Positions 12,803 through 24,999 of a stretch of 64,000 nucleotides of DNA are shown piece by piece. The position numbers were made by a program, and so were the translations under genes. This stretch comes from Neckera pumila (taxonomy: Eukaryota > Streptophyta > Bryopsida > Hypnales > Neckeraceae): NCBI GenBank assembly GCA_963969595.1, contig OZ018411.1, positions 126,501 to 190,500 of the forward strand. The letters run 5' to 3'. How positions within the stretch are numbered: the stretch's first letter is position 1; each line of letters begins with the position of its first letter. The notes under the pieces are model-generated. The model was not told the DNA's origin. It was given only the letters and a program-made list of their open reading frames with translations, and did not search any database.

Positions 12803-13635
12803 ATGCGCTCAGTTTCAAAAAATTCTTCGCCACATTAGCCATCCTCACCATCCTCATGATGATTTCGTCAAGGACTGCCCGAATTGCCTGTAATTGAACG
12901 TAAGAATCTATGGCAAATTATGTGATGAACAAAACTCAGAGCAAATCCAGGGGCGCAGAAGCATAAATATATATTAGGTCAGAATCATTCTTACCCTCCT
13001 TGGTGAGTCGGCCAGCACCAAACTTGCTATGAGTTTACCTCTTTTGATTGTGTATCAGTCACCTACCTGCAAGTCCTGATGGCTAGCAATGTGATTTCGC
13101 GAATATTCAAGAACCCTAATGACGAATATTGATTTTGCTTGTGGAGACTTCAGCGCATTCTAGGGCAGAACATGGAGTGCAAAATCAACAATCTGTACTC
13201 GATCGCCGCTGCTATATGACTGCTATGACGAATTCCAATAGTACTGATCTCGTACTCTGGTGTATAGTGGAAATCCGACAGAATATTTGGGTAACCCTAT
13301 GTCTTCTGTCTGGGAGTCCTCACATTCACAGACTCGTGAGGATTATGACTTGCATTTTTTAGTCCCATTCAGGTCGCCTGACGTGTTGTGGTCGATCGGA
13401 AGCAAATTGTTGCAGTACGTACGTATCAGCAGCGTCAGGACTCTTTTGGGCATGGGTGAGCATATTCTTGCGCAGTTCAATTAGTAATCTTTCGAAGTCA
13501 TATGCTGCTGAACTTTGAAAACACAGCAGCGATGTAGGATGCGTAGGAATTCTGCTGCTCAGGTACAATGGTGTCAGGTGTCTGGAGGTTCACATGATAA
13601 ATTTCAGGGTTTTCAATAGATATCGGGTTTTCCAT
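12803..13635 (-). pseudogene. Unidentified broken coding fragments, minus strand
   Basis: Several minus-strand segments read like protein but do not join into one frame. From 13635 a 45-codon ORF starts MENPISIENPEIYHV immediately after an acceptor-like TTTACAG and stops at 13498. An overlapping second frame (13553-13362) continues as AAYDFERLLIELRKNML. Further short segments lie near 13150-13250, 13070-13120 (ending at a GTAGGT donor) and 12889-12803 (after a TTACAG acceptor, beginning AIRAVLDEII). The overlap of two open frames at 13498-13553 implies a frameshift. I do not recognise the family. It could also be a live gene whose exon structure I could not solve. Confidence 0.3.
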
Positions 13636-13720
13636 CCTGTAAACGAAAAGGATGTAAGTTAGTAAGTTAGTGAGTATCGAAGGTTGACATCGTTGGGATT
13701 AATTAAGCGCAGCTTTAACC

Positions 13721-14138
13721 CTTCCAGGTCAATTTCAGTTTGGATGTTATTTTATTTTATTTATTTTTAAATTTTGACTTTAAGAAAAAGAAATTGAGAT
13801 AGAAGGTGCAGGAATTGAGTAGAGACAAACATTTATTTCCATTCTAAAATTCATGGACACATGACGCTCCCAATTTGAATTATTGCACCTCCCATAGGTT
13901 TTAGAAGCTACGAAATGATTATGTATTCTACGTGTGTAATGATGTATTTGAGTACAATAAAGTTTAGATGTTAAAGTGATATTCAAACAAAGGATGCTAA
14001 ATGTTAAATAAAATTCAATCCATGTTGTAAGTTTTATCATATTTTAATATATAATATGTGTATATGTATACATTTTGTATTCTAGGAGTCTAATACAATA
14101 CCATATACTCCATATTAGTTCTCTACCAACCTTTAAGG
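13721..14138. repeat. Possible TTAA-flanked element
   Basis: TTAA followed by CCCTTCCAGG at 13717-13730 faces CCTTTAAGGA followed by TTAA at about 14129-14142. This resembles the TTAA families elsewhere in the window, though the termini match poorly. The interior is AT-rich and non-coding. Confidence 0.3.
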
Positions 14139-14749
14139 ATTAATCACATGGCTATAAAAGATGGTTTTGTTTGTAGAATTCAAATTTACTATAACTAAGT
14201 GTTTCAATTTTTTCACTTGAATTATAAAATTTAAATCAAAGATGAAACATGTTTGAAGTAAATAAGAAAACAAAAAAGGTTCACTTCATACATAGAACCT
14301 TTCACTTTACAATAAGGTAACTACACCTCATTTTGATAGCTTTCTAGAATTGACTACTCTAGAGTCTTGTCTAAAATGAACTCCCACTATTTATGAGAGT
14401 CTATGATTGGTTTTAGAAATATCTATTTTCAGCACTTTGAAAATTTGGAGCTTATTCAAACGGTGTCCAAAAATTGCATTCTAAAAAAATATACAATCTC
14501 CTTCTAACTACCAGTAAGACACCACAAAAGTTTTTCAATACAATAATGGGAACCATATTGAATTGCTTATTTGTGCAATTTTAGGCATAGGTGCCTTACA
14601 AACTTAGAGCCTAAAATCTAAAGGCCTATCACTGAGCTAGGTTAGCCAAAATTATTAGAGCCCTAGATGAATAGGTGCATTATTTATTTTTATACTTTCT
14701 CTAGAAAGTTATTCTTTGGACACTTTTTGACCTCCATATCATTTCAAGG
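14139..14749. other. AT-rich intergenic DNA
   Basis: Nothing recognisable is seen between the two TTAA-bounded segments. Confidence 0.4.
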
Positions 14750-14753
14750 TTAA

Positions 14754-16011
14754 CCCTTGAAGTCCCAAGGCCTGGTTTCCATCCAAAAACCTCCAACTGC
14801 CATTTCTATTGCATAGTGCAAAAAATTTAAATTTTTTTTTTTTTGCATAATTACTTAATCGTACTACCGTAGGATCTTGCACTCGACTAGTATATAAATG
14901 TGTGGAAGAAATTTCAAAAATTAGATTGTATAAATTGCAAGATAATTGCATTTACAGGGAAAAAAAATAAAAATTTACACCTTGCTCAATAAGATTTTTT
15001 TACCTTTGAATCATCTTAATTTAAAAAAAAAATTGCATGATTGTTTTGATTTTATAATTTTGTATGTTGAGGACTTGGGTTGACAATCTAGAAAATTAAA
15101 AAGAAATGCATCTATTTTTCACTCATTAAAAAGTTATTAAATAGAAGTAGGTTCAAGATTGAAGAAAAATTTGAATCATTATTAGCTCTAAGATGGTATT
15201 GGAACATATTAATCTCAACGGTGAGATTGTTTTAGCAAGAAATCTTGACCTTGTGAAACCCTTTTTTTATGAAAAATTGTGAAAATTGAGTTCAAAAATG
15301 AATCCTACAAGTTATTTTTTCAAGAAGATATTCCAATTGCTCCAAAAATAAGATTGTCTATAACTTTCACATCATAAATCCAAATGGATTGAATCAAAGC
15401 TTCCCTTGTAGATAAAATTATAATCTATAAGAAACAAACTTTTTCTATTAAATTTTTTTATTATGTGTTTTTTTCCTGCCAACTACACCTAAAAAAAGGG
15501 CTTTTCCAATCAATACCTTAAATGAGGCTGTTTGTTTGTTTGTTTGTTTGTTTTGTTTTGTTTGTAGCGTGGACAACTTCCTGACCGTGCATCCCCCGGC
15601 CGCGTGCTTGGTACCGTTGGAAAGCTCTCGCCGAGGAGGGGTGCACCGGCTTGGTTTCGTGGCGTTTGGAGCGGTGGTGCAAAAGTTATTGAATTTCAAA
15701 GTATTTATTGATTAAAAAATTAGAAAATTACTTTTACTTTGATTTTGGTGGCGTTCTTGCTACTGGGAGTGGAACCGGGAGTAGAATTGGGAGTAGAATC
15801 GGAAGTAGAACTAGAAGTGGAATCGGGAGTAGATGAAAATTGGGCCAACGGCACAGGGTTACACTAGTTGAAATGAAAATTACATTCCAAGAAAGCAAAT
15901 GTGTTTTTCTTTCTCTACAAAAAGTTTCAAAAAATCATGATGAATATTAAGATTGTAGGAGCTGATCCCAAATCCATTTTGTTTTCTGAGGGGGTAATGA
16001 AACTTTAGGGA
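14754..16011. mobile_element. Family A element enlarged by an insertion, 1258 bp
   Basis: TTAA at 14750-14753 and 16012-16015 flank CCCTTGAAGTCCC and CTTTAGGGA ends. The length exceeds the usual 912-925 bp by about 340 bp. The excess corresponds to a GC-richer stretch at about 15500-15850 that other copies lack, containing a GTTT microsatellite (15528-15562) and a 12-bp tandem array. The remaining sequence follows the family order, for example the TGAGATTGTTTTAGC block near 15220. Confidence 0.55.
15765..15836. repeat. 12-bp tandem repeat, six units
   Basis: Six successive 12-mers of the form GGGAGTRGAAYY run without gaps from 15765 to 15836, with one to three changes per unit. The array lies inside the foreign segment of the enlarged family A element. 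Confidence 0.8.
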
Positions 16012-16015
16012 TTAA

Positions 16016-17034
16016 AGTAACACTACCTAAAATTCTTAGGACTTGAATATGGTTTCTATTTTGCAAGCTATTAAAGCTTTTTGTATTGGGTATATAAAAT
16101 ATGGGAGTTAATTGCTAATTCACAACTGGATTGGAGAGCATGTGCCAATCACCTTGTCATTAGCCCTTTTTTTTCCGGCACCACGGGGCCAGATTGCACC
16201 ATTTCAATATTAATGTCTACTTTTTTGCCAAACAAAAGTAACCTTTTTTTGCCAAAAATTTTCCATTTCTATTAAGAATGTGAATGAAGTCACCAAGTTT
16301 GGATGAAAAAATACATGAATATTATAGAAAAGTTTTTTTTGGCCCAAAAGATGGATGAAAGGTAAATAACAATGCTTCACCAAATTATAAGTGATCGCCA
16401 TCCTTGCACTTTTTCAAAAACTAAAAAAAAAGGGTTGCTTGTCACACAGAGAGCTTCTACATTAGATGTTATTTGAGGCCTCCAAGAGACTACAAGTTAT
16501 CTTGCGTTCCCAGACTGCAAGCCACGTCATTTTCCGGTCCCAGACAATTTTCTTTTTTTTGCTTAAAATGATATTTGGGGAAGAATGTATTTATTTATTT
16601 ATTTTATTTTATTTTTTGAAAAAATAAATTCTGACAGCATTACTGTTGATTCAGAATAAGTGAACAGACTGCGGGAACAAGCTTGAAACAATCCCTTGAA
16701 AACCTCAAATCCCCTCTACTGTTTTTGGTATGAAAATAGACTTGAAAAACTAAATTTATTGTCTCTAAGAACTGAGCTTACCTTACGTCAGTTATTAAAC
16801 TGTGATTTTATGAATCGTCACAAACGTCCACTAAAGCTACGTGAATTCTCCCTATTCTCTCTTGAGGTATTCTGCAACAGTGGTTAGCATCTGTTAAGCA
16901 GGTTCAGGTGGAACTTTGGTAGGCCTATTGAGGTTAACATTTCGTTTGACCTAACTTTTAACCTATTCAAGGGAATAGGTTAATGCCCTGATTCACTCCT
17001 TCAGACATTTAAGTTGTATTTTTGTTTCATTAAT
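16016..17034. other. Intergenic DNA without recognisable genes
   Basis: Mixed composition with short chance ORFs on both strands and an ATTT/TTTA-rich tract near 16588-16620. Nothing could be assigned. Confidence 0.4.
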
Positions 17035-17039
17035 TATTA

Positions 17040-17497
17040 GGGATTGTCACGCATCCTTGGAGAATGGGATTTTCCTTAGAGAATGGAATTTCCATGAAGT
17101 TGGAGAAATTTGTGAGAGAATGGAGGAGCCAATGGCAAGCCGTTCTGCTTGGAGGATGTATGACCCCCCTTTCTGGTGTTTGGAGCATGGAGAATTTTCT
17201 CCGAAAATGGGGTAACTTGCGTTGCTTTCACGGACCCAATTACAGCACGATGATGTAGCAACGTGGTGAAATCCTGACAGCGGATGGGTGAAAAACCGGA
17301 GCACACAATCAAAAAATTATTGGAGGAAATTCTTCAAGCCATTTTCTTCACCTGCATGCGGAGGAGAAGAAAGATGGCCTACAATTCTCAAAGAATGGGA
17401 CCCAAAACCGCCCATCCCGCCCACGTAGCCAATCATACAGCGCCATGTGCCAATTCTCCCATAATTGCAGGCAGGTTGAAGGATGCGTGACAACCCC
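17040..17497. mobile_element. MITE, 458 bp, TIR GGGRTTGTCACGCATCCTT, TSD TATTA
   Basis: The left terminus GGGATTGTCACGCATCCTT and the reverse complement of the right terminus GGGGTTGTCACGCATCCTT match at 18 of 19 positions. The 5-bp direct repeat TATTA flanks the element exactly (17035-17039 and 17498-17502). The interior has ORFs on both strands, but they are overlapping and lack family motifs. It shares terminal sequence with the element at 9199. The superfamily is unresolved. Confidence 0.8.
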
Positions 17498-17579
17498 TAT
17501 TATGTGTTTGTTCGATGAACAAACTAGCAGAGTCGAGTCTTTGACATGCCTCCCACATGCCTCCAACATAGACAACTTA

Positions 17580-17944
17580 GAGCATCACCACCCGGCTTGC
17601 AAAATGCAAGCCAGGTTGCAAGCATGGCAGTCCATTTTGCAAGCCGGGGAAGAAGGGTCGCCCCACCCACGGCCTCTTAAGAGGCCATTACCATCCAATG
17701 AGCTACGTCCACATTCACGGATCATGTCCTTGCTTCTTGGGAAAGTGGAAAGGTGCTTGTCTCATGTGGTTTGCAAGCCGGTTTGCAAGCCATCCTTTGG
17801 CTTGCAAAAGAGCCCGGTTTTGCAAGCCACCGGAGGCTTTTGGCTTGGCTTCTTAACAAGTTCATCCATTATGCAAGACGGGTGGGGCAATTTGCAAGCC
17901 TCTCTTAACAAGTCATCCAATATGCAAGACGGGTGGGGATGCTC
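17580..17944. mobile_element. Tourist/Harbinger-like MITE, 365 bp, TSD TTA
   Basis: The termini GAGCATCACCACCCGGCT and, from the right, GAGCATCCCCACCCGTCT match at 16 of 18 positions, and the match continues through TTGCA. The element is flanked by TTA at 17577-17579 and 17945-17947. A 3-bp TTA target with this kind of terminus is typical of PIF/Harbinger MITEs of plants. The interior repeats the word TTGCAAGCC many times, which accounts for the long open frame at 17445-17948; that ORF is not a gene. Confidence 0.75.
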
Positions 17945-18059
17945 TTAGGTTTGCCCATTTCTAAGTTGGAAGGGCCGCCTCCATGCATCAGAAATTCCGC
18001 TAAGTTAGTTATAATAAGATTGTGCAGAAGCAGAATATCTTAGGTTTTGAGCCATGTCT

Positions 18060-20036
18060 GAAAATGTGATCCCTGATGAATGGGGAAAGCTAAGCTAGAT
18101 CCCCTCCCTCCCTCCCCCCCTCCCCCCCTCCCCCATGGCTTGGAGTCGTTCTGGCCCTCAACAATAATGTGGCATATTCCTTGAGTGCCAAATCGTGAAA
18201 AGCCATGCGCGATCTTTCCTTTTGCGAGTCAAGTTCGAGGGAGGGCAGTGAGGCAGGCTTCGGTCGTGGGCTCTGTTCGTCTTCATTCTGTTTGTCATCA
18301 TTCTCTGGCTGCCCGAACCCTCCCCCTTTTTGGAACAGGGGGTACAGGGGGACAGAACACGGAGCCTCCAATGCTCGCATTGTTGGGCCAGATCGAAAGA
18401 GAGAGAGGAGAGAGAGAGAGAGAGTGGAAAGAGGAGCGTGGGCCACGGTCGGATGCGGATCTGGACGGTGGAAAGTGCTCCACCGCGGCCTGATGGGGAA
18501 AGATGCCGGAAGGAGATCTTTCGCTTGTCTCTCTCCTTTTCAGTCCCTTCTGGCTGCCCTGCCTTTCTTCTGTCCGCCCGGAAGCCTGGAGCTCGCCCTC
18601 CCCCCGCTCCCCGGCCCCTGCCCTTTTTCTCTTTAGCGCTGGACTCGCTTCTTGCTTGCATGCATGCATTTTCATTGTGGTGCTATTTTCAGTCGGGGGG
18701 AGAGAGGATCTCGGCGCCTTTTCCTTCGCCGGTGGTCCATTTGATTGGGCCCGAGAAGCGTTTGCGTTTTGCGGGTCTTCGGATTCTTTTTTGGTTCGAG
18801 TTCGAGTTTGAGGCGTGGTCGGCGAGTTGTTTGTCATTTTCTTTTTATTGCGTTGCGTGAGCGCCCTTGCCTCGGCGAATCTTCACGCAGGGCAGCGCCG
18901 AGGTTTCTAGTAGAGAGTTGCCGCCTCGGTTTGGTGTTCGCCATTGTGCGTCGTGAGATCCCGGGGTTGCCATCGCTGTGAGGATTGGTCGTTTGTGTCC
19001 TGTCACCATTTTCGTGAGTTCTTTCTCGACTTTAGACCTACTCCGGTTTCTGTTGTTTTTTCCGGGAGGCATTTGTGCTTTCTGGCTGGATCAAGCGTTC
19101 GTTTTCGTTGTGTTTGGGGTCGCGCGGGGCTTTTACGAGAAGCTTCGGCATACAGTGGTCGTCGCGGGGTTTTTTGCGTGCAATACGGTCGACCTTGCTG
19201 AGGAGGAATCATATGTCAAAATTTTTTATTCAATTGAATGCTTCTTAGCAGACTGTAAAGTCGGAGCTTCCCTGGTCTTGACCCGACTATCTTTTAATAT
19301 TGTGCTGAACCGCAGGGAGCGGAGAAATTAGCATTTCAGCAGCTTGTAGTGCTGGAAGTCTTGTGCTTCCACGGATGTTGCCACTTGTTTCATTGGCTTC
19401 TTGATCGACTCACTGTGCGCCTACCTGCTGTCTAGCCTCACTAAAGAGGACGTGGTAGTCCCCCCCTACCCGCACCTCTTGCTTTGAGTGTTCAGTATCG
19501 TCGGGAGTGTGCTAGATTCATTTGCTGAGATCCCTTTTCACACTTCTGCTAGAAGTGACTTAAGGAAGGCTGCATACTATCCTCGTGTTTCCGAGTCGTG
19601 CATTTCAGTGGTGATTAAGGACATCTTGGTGGTCGAATTCTACAAAGGTTCGAATCCCTGTCCTACCTTTCGCCACCTACTTCAGATTCCAGTATAGGCA
19701 GAGGCATTTTTCCCTTCCGTGGTTTTCAACAGAGGGGTTCTGTTTCTGGGGCATTTTTGGATAGAGAGATTTCGCTGGGGTGGCGGGTGGCCATGGATTA
19801 AGTGCTCCTATGTCAGTTAGGCCAACGAGATTAGAAATTGAGTGCGGTCTTCTTGGTCATTAATTGTCTGTTCTTGACTTGAATCAGTATACAGAAGAAC
19901 AGAACTCTCTTCTCGTCCTCGTCGTCCTCCTCTTCGTGCTACTACTATTTCTACTTCTTTGATCGCGTTTTCTTACAAAATTCTTTTCCGTCCAGTGCTA
20001 GGATCGTCTCCTTCGGCGAGGCGGTCACCGAACAAC
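18060..20036 (+). promoter_or_regulatory. GC-rich promoter/leader region of the dehydrogenase gene
   Basis: This 2-kb GC-rich stretch directly precedes the dehydrogenase start codon. It holds a CT/C tract (18099-18135) and a GA microsatellite (about 18390-18424), both common in plant core promoters and 5' leaders. Long overlapping ORFs occur on both strands at 18090-18860 and are explained by low stop density in GC-rich DNA. TCCTCGTCGTCCTCCTCTTC near 19915-19935 is a pyrimidine-rich leader stretch close to the gene. The transcription start cannot be fixed. Confidence 0.45.
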
Positions 20037-22795
20037 ATGGCCGTCAAAGTAGCCACTCCGAATGGAAAACCTCATGTTCTCATGATGACAATGCTGATGC
20101 CCTATCTACGGGATTCTCTGGAATCGAAGTTCATCTTGGTACCTCTGTGGGAACATAGCAACAAGGATGACTTCTTGACGAGCGTAGGAGATTCCGTTCG
20201 TGCAGTGGTCACTTCGACCGGTTCCGTTGTGGATAGAAAACTCCTGGAGAAGCTGCCGAAGGTCGAGATTATCTCGGCTTTCAGCGTCGGATTGGACAAG
20301 GTGAGGGCTATAACTGAACTCTATCTTTCCTTTTACAGAGTATGACGCCTTTTGTCCAGATCTTGACTTTGATGAATTTCCATCCAAGGAGGTGCATTTG
20401 TAGACTGAAGCATTTCCCTCACGGTCTTTAGCGGTATGTCTTCGTTTTAGGATCGTCAAAACTTTTTATTGTATTTGTCCGATCTACGGGAGTTTCATGC
20501 GAAGCTTTCCAGATCCTCTTGAATTTCTTGTATTCTTAGCATAAATATCGGATTCTTCGAAGTTTTGAGAGTCATCTCTCGAACATGACTGTCCAGAGCT
20601 TCGTGAAGAGTTATTCACGTTCTCTAATGCACTCATCGTTGCACGCCCGCCTACTATTACGATTTGTGGACAATCTTTTACATGGCGAGTAATTAGCTTG
20701 TTGTTTTGGGGGCGACATAGATTGCTGTAGGTAGTCTGAACTCGTTTTTAGATGAGATTGTAAATTGCATTTGCTATGTCTCCTTAGGCACTTATATAGT
20801 TAACATGTTCATGGCCGCCTGTCGATTCGTTGTATGTACGCGCTGACTGCAGTAGCCAATCTCGATGGAGACTCTGTGTCTCGATTGCAGTGGAATTTAT
20901 AAACTGCTATTTTTTATACTATTGAAACTGGATGTTAACTGTAGCATCACTTTTAGTTGTAAAGAAATTTCTCATGGAGGTCTCTTATGATACTGAAATG
21001 CTTCAGAACTTTTTTTAACCATCAATTACTTTCAAATGTCACGGGAGTTCCTTCCTTTCTTGTTTCTGAATTATTTTTCTTCTTTGGATGGATCTTATTC
21101 AAATTTCAATTGAGATCTACGCCGAGTGCATACTCTGCTGAAAGGATATATTTTTTACCCAAATCGTGTCCGAATGGCTACGAATTGCGGATTTATGTTT
21201 CTGGTGAATTCTATAAGCGCACTAAGACTGACATGCTTTCTATGTTAAGTTATTGAACATTCTGATTTGACAGGTTAAATTTATCATCTTTTTAATAGAG
21301 TTTTTAATGTTTATTGATGCCTGCTCAACAAACCAATCGTGTATCGTGAAACATCTGATACATATTTCTTTTGGTTGTAGGTCGACTTGAATTATTGCAA
21401 TGAAAAAGGAATTGTCGTTACAAACACTCCGGAGGTCCTCACAGACGATTGTGCAGACCTTGCTCTAGCACTGTTGTTGTCCACCATGCGACAGATTTGT
21501 TCCGCTGATCGATATGTGCGCAAAGGTTGTTGGCCGAAACAGGGCGACTACCCTCTTTCTTACAAGGTAAATATCATATAACACAGGAATCTCTTCTTTG
21601 TACGGATTGAAGTCGTTCTGTAATTGAAACCATTTTCGCTGTAGTTGCGATGGGTGCTAGATGCTCTAGGAACACTTTTTTATGTCCCTAAGTTTATCCT
21701 CGCAGATGAGTGGGAAAGACCTCGGCATTGTTGGGTTGGGCCGCATTGGAAAAGCAGTTGCTAAGAGGGCGGAGGCATTTGGATGCAAGATCAAATATTA
21801 TGCAAGATCAGAGAAGGAAGATTGCCAATACGAATACTACAATAATGTTTTGGATCTTGCCAAACATTCAAATATGCTCGTAGTTTGCTGCGCTTTTAAT
21901 AAAGCGACAGCTAAAATCATCGATCGAAGAGTGCTAGATGCTCTGGGCCCAGAGGTTAGTCTACTTCTCATTTTTCTCTACTTTTTTTTTTGTATGTTGT
22001 CCTTGGTAGTCACTTCTGCACTTATTGGATGTTCCATTGGAATCTGCAATGAGGTATATCCAATATATTCTCTTATTCCCAATCAATGTTGGGGTTCTAT
22101 TAGCAGCTAGTGTCTTGTGTATCTTACATCTTGGATGTGCGTGATGTATATTCTGTTATCTTAAAGGGTATGTTTTTGCTTCTGGGAACTAAATTATCTT
22201 GCTTATCCCAACACTGGCCTGCAATCTCTCGAAATGAATTGTGAAGCTCCTCCAGAATATTCCTTACCTGTTAGTCTCTGAAAAGGGCAGAGCAAGGTAG
22301 GAAGACATTCTGCACACTAGTGTCCTTTCCTTCTTTACGTCAGGATAGTGTATCTGAGAGCGTCGTCGCGTCGTCAATGCATTGTGAAAGACACGTAGGG
22401 GCCTTAGTTGTATCATCTGAAGAGCATTGTTTCCAAATTAGTTTGCGTGTACCGATAAGTGCAAGTCAGTCGTTATTGTTACACATTGGCGCTGATGCGT
22501 TTGCTGGTGTCGTATGCTTGAATAGGGTTTTCTTGTAAATATTTCGCGAGGAGGCGTGATTGATGAGACGGAGTTGGTGAAGGCTCTGCTAGAATGTAGG
22601 CTGGGTGGAGCAGGTTTGGACGTGTATGAAAATGAGCCTCAAGTTCCTCAGGAGCTCTGGAACATGGATAATGTTGTATTGCTCCCGCATGTGGCCAGCG
22701 CAACTTGGGAGACACGGCGGGAAATGGCTGACCTTGTGACCGGAAATTTGGAAGCACATTTTGGCGGCAAGCCTTTACTGAGTCCCATCACCTAA
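20037..22795 (+). CDS. D-isomer-specific 2-hydroxyacid dehydrogenase (glyoxylate/hydroxypyruvate reductase type), 4 exons, 322 aa
   Basis: Exons 20037-20300, 21381-21566, 21706-21954 and 22526-22795 are separated by GT-AG introns, all in phase 0, and give 322 residues, the usual size of plant HPR2/HPR3-type reductases. The Rossmann motif GLGRIG is at residues 160-165. The catalytic triad is visible: Arg241 in NISRGG, Glu270 in DVYENEP and His288 in LLPHVASAT. The family reduces glyoxylate, hydroxypyruvate or hydroxyphenylpyruvate with NAD(P)H. The plant HPR2/3 branch acts in cytosolic or plastid photorespiratory bypass or in aromatic acid metabolism. No transit peptide is apparent in [17 protein letters not shown]. 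Start chosen: the first ATG of the exon carrying the substrate domain. Intron 1 is 1.08 kb. Which substrate is used cannot be told from sequence alone. Confidence 0.92.
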
Positions 22796-24999
22796 ACGGC
22801 CATCATTTGCCCTTGTCGAAGGGCTTTACTGTCGGCTGACACGGGATTTTGTGGAAATGGGATATTGTCACATATTTGATAAAGGATATTTTCACCACAT
22901 TAGTTCAGGAGTTTGCCTACGGTTTCCCAGTCATGACACAAACCTGGTCGTCGGTGTAAAGGTGCGTGGACTTTGAGCAGGTTTAGCTGGACTCGTGCGT
23001 GATGACATCTGGGTACCTAATACTCTGGAACATAGGTAGAGGGCCTCTAGATTTACATTAGTCCGGATGGAGGCTTTTAATCTTAGGTTTGGTGCGATAT
23101 TCTTTTGGTTCGAATGAGTAAATGCTTGTAGTGGTCGGAGCCTTTAATGGTAGTATTTCTGGTGCCTACCTCCCGCCCGCTCACTCGAATCAGACTTGCA
23201 GTAGTGTTCCTTTCTGCTGATTCTCATCCTATGCTCTCCACTCTGTTTAGGAAGGTGGTGTCTTAGAACTACTATACGAGAGAGCCGATTCTTGCTCTTT
23301 AGGACGCCATATATTGTTTCAGCCAGGAAATTTATCTCTGGGCCTAGTATGCAGGCTTATTACATATGTCGACAGAGGAGAGCAGCAGTACGGTGATCCA
23401 CTTTTTGTACACAAGTAGGCAAGAGGTGTTACTTCAGGCAGCGAAGAGTATGTATATATACTGGTCTCAGTGGTTTAGAGCATAAAGGCCACGACAAAGA
23501 GAAGAGGCAGTATTGTCAGCATTGCTTCCACGCTTTCGGTTAATGCTATGAAGAAAAGTTCCTTTTACTGCTGATTTTTTTGTTGCTTTGGACATTGCTG
23601 TGCGTGTTGCATGACCATTGTGCAAGCACTATTGCTGCTCTTTCCTGTGTGAAAGTATATGCCCTACAGTTGTTGTTGGCTCTGTTCCCAGACCACTGGC
23701 TTGCTTTTTCAAGAAAGGTCCTACATAAGCTTCCTGAGGGTAACTTAGCTTCTTTCAATGCAAAGCGCTAACAACTCATGTACTGACAAAGAAGAATACT
23801 GTTTAAACATAAAGATCGCACCATGATCAGCTATGATTACTGGGGACTTATGATCTTCAATTTCGAGTGCATGGTCTGTTTCGCAATCAAACCAGCATTG
23901 GAATATATCCCCTAAATGATGGACCCATGACCATTGATTTCAATCCTTACTGCTCATCACTCGGTTTGCTGCGATTTTGCAATTAGATATGTATGAAAAA
24001 ATTTATATTTACTTTTCAGAGATGAAACTCAATTTCATTATCATTCTATAATTAGAAAATAGAAACATAAAATACATCCAAAATTCAAATTGCAATCAAA
24101 TATTCAATATTACGAACCTTTTTGTTAGTTGGATTCAAACTCAAAATATATCATTTTTGTGGAGAAATTTCAGATTTAAAGCAAAGAGCAATAACTTCCA
24201 AAAATACACTAAAATAGCATATTTTGTGATCCATTTTTTTTTACTTAGTTCTCATTTACATGAAGACAACAACTAGTAAGACTACAAACTCAATTAAATA
24301 CTCTTCATAACCCCCCTTGGAAGGTTAAAAAGAAAAATGTGGATGAAAAATTGCTTCCAAACTTTGTGAAGATTACACCATTGTCATCCAAAAGCCACAA
24401 TATGTCTTTGGCTGTATTTTAGGGTTGAATACAGTGCTAGGCAAGAATATTATGACCATATTTGGGATCTCCAATGCTCTAAAAAGTATGTAATGTATAG
24501 TACAAAATTGACTTCAAAATCACTCTTTCATTCAAGCACATTTTTTGCAATTTCAAAATTTTGTGTGATAGTGGTGTGATTTGTATTGGGAACGATAGTT
24601 TATTTTTATTTTTAAACAAATAGAAATCCATTGCAAAAATACCAAACAGAAACAAAAGGTTGGACAAGAAATAAAAATGAAGCAAAAAAGACCACAGGGA
24701 ATAGGCCCTTGTAAGGTTAAATAATAGCCTAGATGCTATTATTAGAGATTAAATCTAGATAATCTCCATTTTCAACTAATTTACACTAAGGCAACTTTTG
24801 TGGATAGGCCTTATTCCAAACTACTCTCCACGTAGATGTAAATGAAATTGGAAAGGCAATATGGCCACTTTGAAGATACAATTTTCTTTGATAGGTATTG
24901 CTTGGTCGGGAGTTTTTGACCTATACTTTTTAGTAATGGGTCATTGTTACCCCATTGATCCCACTGCCATCTTGTAGAGATTAAAGGCAAGGGATTGAA
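22796..24999. other. 3' region of the dehydrogenase gene, then AT-rich intergenic DNA
   Basis: The first 1 kb is of gene-like composition and probably includes the 3' UTR. After about 23950 the sequence becomes AT-rich. The short ORFs at 23546-23771 overlap on opposite strands and lack motifs. I see no further gene. Confidence 0.4.

Noticed and set aside
17445..17948. 167-codon plus-strand ORF
   Set aside because: It runs across the end of one MITE and the whole of another. Its open frame comes from repeated TTGCAAGCC words, and no family motif is present.
18090..18860. Several 100-180-codon ORFs on both strands
   Set aside because: They overlap one another in GC-rich, GA/CT-repeat DNA with few stops, have low-complexity Arg/Ser-rich translations and lie in the leader of the dehydrogenase gene.
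19597..19672. tRNA-like B box (GGTTCGAATCC) ending in TTT
   Set aside because: There is no matching acceptor stem or proper A box at the expected distance. It is at best a tRNA-derived fragment.
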